NCBI RefSeq assembly: GCF_000485595.1
Contig: NW_014577162.1
Location: 78,136 to 100,022 of the forward strand
Length of the DNA stretch: 21,887 bases
Direction: 5' to 3'
DNA from: Priapulus caudatus
Taxonomy: Eukaryota; Priapulida; Priapulimorpha; Priapulimorphida; Priapulidae
Position 1 is the first letter of the stretch. Each line of letters opens with the position of its first letter. Position numbers and translations under genes: made by a program. A model generated the notes under the pieces. It saw only the letters and a list, made by a program, of their open reading frames with translations, did no database searches and was not told where the DNA came from. This document shows positions 10,853 to 17,519 of the stretch, piece after piece.

Positions 10853-11020
10853 AAATATGCTCATAGGCGCAAGTCCAAGAGACGCAGTGTAATTCCGCAC
10901 GTGATGTGTGATGTGGATCTGCGCTGTACGCACTGCCATCTATTGACGAATCAGCATTTTTTTCGAATTTTGACCTTAATTACTTAATACTTAAACTTTT
11001 TTATAATATTTTTTTCTGCA

Positions 11021-11052
11021 GCCAGAACCACTCACCAAACGTGGTGATTCTG
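11021..11052. repeat. Hairpin repeat, copy 2
   Basis: Starts GCCAGAACCA and contains the stem TCACCA/TGGTGA (11032-11037 with 11042-11047) around the loop AACG. An outer CAGAA/TTCTG pairing joins 11023-11027 with 11048-11052. Stem bases differ from copy 1 but pairing is kept. Confidence 0.5.
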
Positions 11053-11682
11053 ATATATTCTTCAGTTTAGCAGCGATTGAGTGACAAATCAGCGGCGAAA
11101 AAGCGAAGCACAAACAAACAAACCACATCACCGGCACAGCACACACAAATTAGGCCAAATATAGTATATAGTGAGTACGATCAATTTACTCTAGAACAAT
11201 AGCACCTTGCGCTCCGCGACAGGACTATAGCCAAACAACTGTTGAATATGGGGCAATGATACTGCTCTCGTCTGCTCCCACGAGGAAACGCATCGACAGA
11301 AAACAAACGAGGGCACGCATTACTCATAGGGTGTGGGGGAATATACCGTATAGCACTGGCACTTGATACAAGAGTTGCCAGGCAATGTCCTGTTTAGAAA
11401 AGTTCCAGTTTCACGCCCGATGAAGAATGGGCTGCCCTCGCAGTGTTTTTAACCTACATTTCGGCTGACGTTACCCATGTTCGCTCAGAATTGAAAGAAC
11501 TTGCAAGTAGTACTAAGACTTTGATGAATAAATAAATGAATGTTTTTTTTCTTCTGTGAGCAGTTCCTCGTGGAAGCAGTCGGGGCAGTTTCGTTGCCCA
11601 TTTTCAACATAGATCGTGCGCTGTGGCGGAGCGAAGGCTAGACTAGACTAGAGAGTAGAGTAGAGTAGACTATAGAGCTAGA

Positions 11683-12150
11683 CCATGCACAGGCACTTGG
11701 AGTGTTTCAATAAAATATAATGCTAAATAAATACGAAATCTATTTACTACCAAAGTCTCAATGTTTCTCTACTATCTTTCACCTATTATTGCCGACAATT
11801 TTCCTGTAAATGCCGTCCAAATGCTCATCTGCAACACACGCTGGCTGCCGCACGCTAGCTGCTGCACACTAGCTGCTGCACACTGACACATAAATATATA
11901 GTTATATATCTTTTCTATACACTATATACTATATATATACTATACAATATAAATATACACTATATATTTGTGTCAGTGTGCAGCAGCCAGCGTGTGTTGG
12001 GCAGATGAGCATTTGACGCATTTACAGGAAATTGTCGGCCAATAATAGTGAAAGACAGTAGAGAAACATTAAGACTTTGTAGTAAATAGATTTCGTATTT
12101 ATTTAGCATTATATTTTATTGAAACGCTCCAAGTGCCTGTGTGTGACTGT
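11683..12150. mobile_element. Long foldback element
   Basis: Arms 11683-11901 and about 11959-12150 are inverted copies of one another with few mismatches, separated by a loop of about 57 bp made almost only of A and T. Landmarks are GCACAGGCACTTGGAG near the left edge and CTCCAAGTGCCTGTG near the right edge. Inside the left arm is a short tandem of TAGCTGCTGCACAC. There is no open frame of note. The shape is that of a foldback or MITE-type element. A transcript would form a long double-stranded hairpin. Confidence 0.8.
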
Positions 12151-12171
12151 GAGCTAGACTCAATTTGCTAA

Positions 12172-12200
12172 TAGTAATACTAGTAATAGTAATACTATTT
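12172..12200. repeat. TAATA(C/G) simple repeat
   Basis: Short imperfect repeat of TAGTAATAC units just outside the foldback element and before repeat B. Confidence 0.6.
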
Positions 12201-12221
12201 AGACGAGTCAGTCTCAGCATC

Positions 12222-13030
12222 AACAATAAAATGACAACATCATCATCATGACATACCGAAAGCACATTTTGATGCAACGCCAGCAAATGTTAAAGAATAA
12301 TAACTAATCGCGAGATTGCCATGGTATAGTGTCGGACTGTCTAGATATTAATATGCCTATTTAAAATTCTGTTTAGTTAATTTAGACGGAGAAATTCGAA
12401 TACGCGATCTTCAGTTCAGCGCCGCCCCGTCACGTTGTTGTTAACTTGTTATATTTTTTAGTGGTCGCTTCTGCTACAATTGGCTATTAAATTAGCAAAT
12501 ATTATAAATAAACCATTATCCAAATTCAGAGTATCTATATATCATTAAAAAACTAGAAAACATCACAAATAAAAGCAAAATAGTTCATATTTGTGGTAAA
12601 TATGTCAAGATTCGATGTTTTAATTAATTGATAGCTAATTTTTTAATTTTGCGGGGTTTGGTAGCGACCTTACAAAAATTTGTTTCGTGGAGAGAGGTCG
12701 GTTTGTCGTCTGAACTGTTGTCTTGTGTTGTGATTTTTCTCTGCGTTGTAATGGTGCTGATGCAATTCTGTGGGCAGTATTCTATTATATCGTGCGGACG
12801 TGCGATTGCGATTAGGCAGCGATTGCGGGATCGGCATGGCATTTATGACAACCGACATTAATTATCAGTCACTAATGAAACTGGACACAGTTTGTTTACA
12901 TTTCCTCACAGTCGCACTCACAATCACAAACACAGTAATATATGGGTTAGTTTTTTTATATATATTAATTATTACAACAGTTATTGCTTCTTAAAAGCAT
13001 GTGAATGGTATACATACTTACTAATAAAGC
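12222..13030 (+). repeat. Repeat B, first part (split copy)
   Basis: First about 0.8 kb of a 1.04-kb dispersed repeat whose intact inverted copy is at 20790-21838. The two agree closely along their length and both lose similarity abruptly at AGCATCAACAATAAAATGAC. No terminal inverted repeats, target duplications or coding domains are visible. The frame 12628-12861 encodes a hydrophobic peptide with no family match. The repeat resumes at 15246 after a 2.2-kb insert. Confidence 0.85.
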
Positions 13031-13161
13031 CAGATGAGACGGGATACTAGAGAAGCGTTGCCGAAAGGAGGTGTTAATCCAAAGCGCTTAAGCGCAGATC
13101 TTGCGCGCAGTTCCGCGGCAAGGCGCACGCGACCGCGGGAACGTCCTACGACAGTATGCAG

Positions 13162-13227
13162 CGCTGGCAGCTATGGATCCGTGCGCGCGAATGAATTGGC
13201 CGGCGCACGGATCCATAGCTGCCAGCG
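13162..13227. repeat. Perfect 25-bp hairpin
   Basis: 13162-13186 and 13203-13227 are exact reverse complements (CGCTGGCAGCTATGGATCCG...), separated by a 16-base loop that includes GAATGAATTGG. The surrounding sequence is GC-rich compared with its neighbours. It may be a transposon end, a hairpin RNA or a structural relic. There is no evidence of transcription. Confidence 0.9.
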
Positions 13228-13424
13228 AACAGTCCGCAATTTTAGTGGGGACACAGAGGGTAGACATTTGGGACGTGAACAGTGTTCACTTGTTATAAAA
13301 ACATAATGTCTGTGTTGCGAACCGAGCTGTGTGACGCGAAATCACAGAAAGACTGACGAAATTCTCGCGTTCGCGAACCTTGCCCAGTAATGGAAATGGC
13401 TGCAAAGAGAATGGCTGTGTAGAC

Positions 13425-13475
13425 TGGGACTCGCTCCCACGTCGATTACCCATCGAGTGACTAAGCTAAGCCGAG
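13425..13475 (-). other. Possible tRNA-like (pol III) promoter, SINE head
   Basis: On the minus strand, TAGCTTAGTCAC resembles an A box (10 of 12 positions of TRGCNNAGYNGG), and GGAGCGAGTCC about 31 bases later resembles a B box (9 of 11 of GGTTCGANYCC). The spacing is shorter than in a real tRNA and no cloverleaf is evident. It could be the head of a tRNA-derived SINE or chance. Confidence 0.25.
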
Positions 13476-13495
13476 AACACGTAGCAATGCTGAGA

Positions 13496-13752
13496 GGGTC
13501 TATGTCCCCCGGGGTACTGCCGGAACGTACCCTGGGTACGGTGTGATACACCGGAACGTACCCTGGTACCATCTAATATGCCGAACCGTACCTCGCCTAC
13601 TCCACTAACGAGTCTAGGGAGTCGCCTACGCCTACTCCCTAACCCAAACCCTAACCCTAATCCTAACCATATCAAATAGTGACCAAGGTACGTTCCGGTA
13701 TATCGGACCATACCCAGGGTACGTTCCGGCAGTACCTGGGGGACATAGACCC
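13496..13752. mobile_element. MITE with about 70-bp inverted repeats and telomere-like core
   Basis: Begins GGGTCTATGTCCCCC (13496-13510) and ends with its exact reverse complement (13738-13752). The inverted repeats continue inward with few mismatches for about 70 bp, including TACTGCCGGAACGTACCCTG. The centre holds CCCTAACCC-type repeats. There is no open frame for a transposase, so it is non-autonomous. A clear target duplication is not visible. Confidence 0.85.
13633..13668. repeat. CCCTAA-type telomere-like repeats
   Basis: About five imperfect units of CCCTAA (variants CCCAAA, CCTAAT) in a row, the complement of the TTAGGG animal telomere repeat. They lie inside the inverted-repeat element and not at a chromosome end. 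Confidence 0.75.
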
Positions 13753-14394
13753 AATGAGGGTTAGTAAGTGTACTGGGACGTAAATTAACCCACTAATTCA
13801 TAATGGCTCATGTAATACAGAAATGAATAAACCCTGAATGTTCCAATTATATTATGTACAGGTTATTTGTACTGCTATAGCCTAGAGTCCTAACTATAAT
13901 ACGATGTATTGCAATGTACGGTATGTGTTTGTGCGCGTTTCTGCATGTATTGCTACGGCTCATAGGGTCTATGTGCTCCAGGGTCCACCCTCTCAGCCTT
14001 ACTACCTTAGCTATCAGTCTATTGATCAGTAGGCCTATAGGGTATACAGCAACTGCCGTACACTACAACTACATAACACACATAACAGTATTAACCCCTT
14101 AACTGTGTACTTATTTAACCGTTAACTGCTCCCCATTGTGTACTTCATTTCATGGAAATCGTGACTTTCAGCTATCAGTAACATACGAATCGTGACCTTT
14201 TGACCGTTTTCATTCCTGATTGTATAGCACCGTTGTTATTGCTCCTATACATGTTCTGTTGCATTGTCTATGTCAAATATGTGTTCTTGTATTGTTATAA
14301 GTGTAAAATAATGAAATATAGAGTGAATTTGTTTTATATACTGTATTTTAGTCCCCTTTTCACGATTTTTTGTTTGACAAATTGTTGACAAGTT

Positions 14395-14416
14395 CTACTA
14401 CTAGTACTAGTAGTAG
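14395..14416. repeat. Perfect 22-bp palindrome of CTA/TAG triplets
   Basis: CTACTACTAGTACTAGTAGT followed by AG is its own reverse complement, in a small CTA/TAG simple repeat. Confidence 0.85.
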
Positions 14417-14494
14417 TACTACTGCCGGCAATAATAATTAACATTGTCACGGTCATTACTAGTACTGGCACTAACATCACCGGCGCCATCACCC

Positions 14495-14731
14495 TCAGAT
14501 TGACTGTCTAAGTGCTATAGCGTTTGCCAAATACGCCTCATCCCGATCGTCAGGTTCATCTTCTGATTCTGAATCAACGAAAGACGACAAATCATCGTCT
14601 GACTCAAGAATACGGCTCAAAACTTCTGCTTCAGAAAGCTTGCGCTTGCTAGAAGAGACCATTTTGAATGGTCGAGTGGCATCGAATGCAAGGCACGTAA
14701 TAAAAGTGCAAAACCTAAACTCAATCACCAT
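14495..14731 (-). pseudogene. piggyBac transposase N-terminal fragment (tentative)
   Basis: An open frame of 78 codons. From an internal methionine at 14662 it reads MVSSSKRKLSEAEVLSRI and then a serine/aspartate/glutamate-rich stretch (SDDDLSSF, DSESEDEPDD). A lysine/arginine start followed by an acidic serine-rich segment is typical of the disordered N-termini of piggyBac-type transposases. The catalytic aspartate domain and C-terminal zinc finger are absent. The frame lies near the right-hand TTAA terminus and points inward, as expected for an internally deleted element. An unrelated acidic peptide is possible. Confidence 0.4.
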
Positions 14732-14838
14732 GCTGCTCTATTCACAAGCTCATGCCCATCCCCTGTGTATACGCAATACGTTTCTGTTTACGTTGTCGTC
14801 GAACGGTGAGTTTACGTTTCAGCTGACCTCAGGGTTAA

Positions 14839-15245
14839 ACACTACAATGTCTCGCCTTTTCATACGTAAGCCGAGCCGGCTCGAGGAAAGGTCGAAGGGA
14901 AATCGCACGCATATCGCGTCGTTACGCCATCTATCGCCCGCCACTACACTCATGTACACTGATGTACAGTGATGTGAAAAAATACTAAAACTGTGTTTTT
15001 GCAGGAAACCAAGCGCGCCGAGTCGCCAAAAATCTTATACGAGCATTTCAAGCAATTGTCAAGCTACAGTGGTAGTCAAATCCGTCGTTCCAATCGCTAG
15101 AACTGCTCAACTCAGCGAGCTTGCTGCTTGCCTATATATGTAAACCCGTTGAAGGTGATGGAATGGTGGCAGCGTACGTATTAGAGGCCGCCCCTGGCGG
15201 CGTTGGCGGCGCTTCGCGCGCGAATAATCCGGCTGCAAGAAATGT
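14839..15245. other. Non-coding stretch with GC-rich end
   Basis: I see no gene. The part around 15180-15235 is GC-rich (CCGCCCCTGGCGGCGTTGGC and GCGCGCG) against an AT-rich background. It ends at the junction with repeat B. Confidence 0.5.
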
Positions 15246-15478
15246 CTAGTGCGATAGGTTGTTGCTATCCAAGTGTTGACGTAATTAATATTTAAGAAAT
15301 AAACTGACTATAGTGTAATCAATGCACCAGTCAATTGAAACCCCGCCTTTCATTAGTTTTTTCGCAAATGTCGTTTTTCCGTTTTTCCAAATGCCGTTCA
15401 TTGTTCCACCAGTCATTTCAAACCAGTTTTTAAATATACATACATGTGCCATTACTATGAGACATTGCCGTACAAGTG
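15246..15478 (+). repeat. Repeat B, second part (split copy)
   Basis: Continues repeat B after the insert and matches 20795-21025 in reverse orientation. Similarity stops at GACATTGCCGTACAA. It contains TTTCCGTTTTTCC stretches. Short frames on either strand have no recognised product. Confidence 0.85.
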
Positions 15479-15573
15479 CTACATACAAGAGGCCAATACA
15501 GCTTTAAGAAGCTTCGATCAAGGATCAAGGACTCCCCCCTCCGCGACAGGGCGGGTAATTAACTGGCTGGCCC

Positions 15574-15694
15574 TGTTGTGGATGTTGATATATACACCAA
15601 GAGGTGGCGCCACTTGTATGCGTGCGGACTCAGGGTGCTTGGCAGTATGGAGGAGTAAACCAGTTGCACCACACAACGTGTCGATTGTGTTTTA
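15574..15694 (+). repeat. 5' LTR
   Basis: 121 bp, TGTTGTGGATGTTGATATA to GTGTTTTA, nearly identical to 17190-17310. It contains the palindrome GTGGCGCCAC. The right end runs straight into reverse transcriptase sequence. Confidence 0.88.
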
Positions 15695-16263
15695 TGGACT
15701 CCCTGGTGCAGAACTTATAGCTGATGACATACTGTGCTATGGCAGTGGTGACACAATGGAAGAAGCAGTGGCAGACCATGATCGAAACCTGTTGAATTTG
15801 CTTCAACGAGCACGTGAGGCAAATTTAAGGTTTAACAGGCATAAGCTGAGATTGAGGCTTACTGAAATGCCATACATGGGACAATTATTAACGAGTCATG
15901 GATTGAAGCCAGATCCAGCTAAAGTAGATGCGATTTCTCACATGCCTAAACCATGTGATAAGAAGGCAGTACAGAGATTTCTAGGATGCGTAAACTACTT
16001 ATCCAGGTTCATGCCGAATCTGTCCAAGATGTGTGAACATTTCCGCAGGTTGACGGAGAAGGAGGCAATCTTCGTATGGAAGACTCAGCAAGAGATAGCG
16101 TTTGATGCTATTATGAGGTGTATCACATCAGCTCCAGTATTGAAATTCTATGATGTGGAGAATGAGGTGACAGTACAGTGCGATGCTTCGCAGTTTGGAC
16201 TAGGGGCTACATTGATGCAGAAAGGACAACCGGTAGCGTTCGCCTCGAGAGCACTAACACCTG

Positions 16264-16707
16264 TAGGGACAGTGGTTTTCCGTTTCAAAAAATTGCCTTT
16301 TCTGTTTGGGAAAATCATAAATTCCGTTTCAAAGTAAAGAAAAAATGGAAATTCCGTTTTGCCATAGAGATTGTACACACCAATAATTTAAAATTCCTTT
16401 TACATATATTTGCATGAAAAAAAGGTATTTGGTCACTGACTGACAGTTAGGTTGGGACCGAAACACAGGGCTACCAAAAGACGTAATTGTAAGTCATTTT
16501 GCTCTGAAACTTGTCTGAATGTAAACCATATCACTACCAATACTATTGTCAATGGTTTTTTAATGATTTTACTGAAATTTCCATGTTGTAATATGTTCAA
16601 ATTACGTTTTCCGCATTTTTCCGTTTGAAAACATCTTTTCCGTTCCCCAATGGTCATTTTCGTGTTTTCCGTCCGTTTTCCGCGATCGCGGAAAATCGCT
16701 GTCCCTA
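16264..16707. mobile_element. 444-bp non-autonomous DNA transposon nested in RNase H
   Basis: Termini TAGGGACAGTGGTTTTCCG and, at the other end, the complement of TAGGGACAGCGATTTTCCG form 19-bp inverted repeats with two mismatches. The 6-bp target CACCTG is duplicated at 16258-16263 and 16708-16713. Removing the element and one target copy rejoins the RNase H reading frame exactly (ALTP then AEQNYAQ). The interior is rich in TTTTCCG words and has no transposase. Confidence 0.92.
16676..16695. repeat. Perfect 20-bp palindrome at transposon end
   Basis: TTTTCCGCGATCGCGGAAAA is its own reverse complement and overlaps the right terminal inverted repeat of the nested element. It may be a transposase binding site. 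Confidence 0.85.
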
Positions 16708-17176
16708 CACCTGCTGAACAGAATTACGCGCAGATAGAGAAAGAATGCCAAGCAATAGTATTTGCATGCAATAGATTCAACCATTACTTGCATGGGCCTG
16801 ATGTGGTGACAGTGCAGTCCGACCACAAGCCGCTTGTGCCCATCTTCATGACGCCTATACAGCTGGACAATACTAGCGCAAAGAATCATCAAAATAAAAC
16901 GGGCAAAGTTTCTTAATTTAGTTTCTTTAACATGGTTTCAGCATTTCACCGTTGTACGCTTTCCTTCTTAATACGCTCTTTCTAAGATGTATGTTCAGAA
17001 GTTTGTTAGATAGAGCCAGTTCATAACTGACCTACAGTTTCATGCAGTTAGTAGTTACAGTATGGAGTTACGTAGTGTTTGAAATGTTACGGAATTCTAG
17101 TTGAAAGGAACAACGTTATAGTTCCGCAGTACTGTATAATGTTTTTCTAAATTTGGCTGATAATGGTATTGTAACT

Positions 17177-17189
17177 AAAGGAAGGGAGA
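17177..17189 (+). promoter_or_regulatory. Polypurine tract of LTR element
   Basis: AAAGGAAGGGAGA directly before the TG that opens the 3' LTR, the expected plus-strand primer site of an LTR retrotransposon. Confidence 0.75.
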
Positions 17190-17310
17190 TGTTGTGGATG
17201 TTGATATATACACCAAGAGGTGGCGCCACTTGTTTGCGTGCCGACTCGGGGTGCTTGGCAGTATGGAGGAGTAAACCAGTTGCACTACACAACGTGTCGA
17301 TTGTGTTTTA
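17190..17310 (+). repeat. 3' LTR
   Basis: 121 bp, TG start after the polypurine tract and GTGTTTTA end. Beyond it the sequence is the beta-galactosidase 5' flank, which is shared with the left copy from 9192 downward. Confidence 0.88.
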
Positions 17311-17519
17311 ATAAGAGTTCTTTATAAATGAATAAAGATAAGACAAACAGGCCCAACCCTAGTTTATCACCCCTGATTAGTGTAGCACATATATGCGAAA
17401 ACATATTTCAGGGGTCCCAAACTATCCTCGATCCGGAACGGCGACCATCAAAATAATTGGACCCATCATCGGAATTCTGCATGTTTTTTGCATGGTATCT
17501 TCTTCTTGCTCCTTTTTAG
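17311..17519 (+). promoter_or_regulatory. Upstream region of right beta-galactosidase copy
   Basis: About 200 bp between the LTR and the first recognised coding exon, present in both arms. It ends with a strong pyrimidine tract TCTTCTTCTTGCTCC then TTTTTAG, which reads either as a splice acceptor or, after one frame change, as the hydrophobic core of a signal peptide beginning at ATG 17481. No clear TATA box is seen. Confidence 0.4.

Larger units (their letters stand above)
10106..11682. other. Non-coding spacer between the two arms
   Basis: I find no convincing gene. Two related hairpin sequences occur at 10821-10852 and 11021-11052 (listed separately), there is a run of ten G residues near 10762, and a GACTAGACTAGAGAGTAGAG-type simple repeat lies at 11641-11675. 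The frame 10703-10939 on the minus strand crosses the G run and matches no family I know. Confidence 0.5.
14091..14838 (-). mobile_element. Possible piggyBac-like remnant
   Basis: TTAA at 14091-14094 followed by CCCC, and GGG followed by TTAA at 14835-14838, resemble piggyBac ends (TTAA target, CCC-start termini). The terminal repeats match for only three or four bases. The interior contains a transposase-like N-terminal fragment on the minus strand. Most of a transposase is missing, so the remnant would be non-autonomous. Confidence 0.4.
13031..15245. mobile_element. 2.2-kb insert splitting repeat B (nested elements)
   Basis: The intact copy of B reads straight through AAAGCTAGTGCGA at 21018-21030 (reverse complement), whereas here about 2.2 kb lies between AAAGC and CTAGTGCGA. 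The insert holds a perfect hairpin (13162-13227), a tRNA-like promoter pair (13425-13475), a 257-bp inverted-repeat element (13496-13752) and a TTAA-bounded piggyBac-like remnant (14091-14838). I see no single pair of terminal repeats or clear target duplication for the insert as a whole. Confidence 0.75.
15695..16907 (+). pseudogene. pol: Ty3/gypsy reverse transcriptase / RNase H fragment
   Basis: The frame open through 15444-16337 reads LTR-derived residues up to about residue 83, then enters reverse transcriptase at GLPGAELIADDILCYG. The IADD sequence is the family's YxDD-type catalytic motif, with both aspartates kept. It continues through KCEF-region equivalents, the GLKPDPAKVDAI and FLGCVNYLSRFMPNLS motifs typical of Ty3/gypsy elements, and then the RNase H start VTVQCDASQFGLGATL (first catalytic aspartate) and ASRALT. 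The frame is cut at 16264 by a transposon and resumes at 16714 with EQNYAQIEKECQAIVFA and QSDHKPL, then degenerates after about 16860. No integrase follows. The element is non-functional as it stands. Confidence 0.9.
15574..17310 (+). mobile_element. Defective Ty3/gypsy-type LTR element (right copy)
   Basis: 5' LTR 15574-15694 and 3' LTR 17190-17310 are both 121 bp, start TGTTGTGG and end GTGTTTTA. A purine tract AAAGGAAGGGAGA at 17177-17189 sits directly before the 3' LTR, as expected for plus-strand priming. The interior keeps only the second half of reverse transcriptase and the beginning of RNase H. Gag, protease, the fingers of reverse transcriptase and integrase are missing. A 444-bp DNA transposon is nested in RNase H. 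The left copy has the same LTR-to-reverse-transcriptase junction, so that deletion is older than the duplication. Confidence 0.9.

Noticed and set aside
12628-12861. 77-codon hydrophobic frame in repeat B
   Set aside because: The second copy of B has an extra 13 bases and other indels in this stretch that break the frame, so there is no sign of coding constraint.
13060-13082. AAAGGAGGTGTTAATCCAAA resembling a bacterial 16S rRNA 3' end
   Set aside because: Short chance similarity. The window has introns and animal-type transposons and no other bacterial feature.
14839-15245. Possible RNA gene in the GC-rich segment
   Set aside because: No cloverleaf, snRNA or snoRNA boxes found by eye.
15600-15625. 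TGGCGCC in the LTR as a lysine-tRNA primer binding site
   Set aside because: It lies inside the LTR in all copies and not just after the 5' LTR, and is part of the palindrome GTGGCGCCAC.
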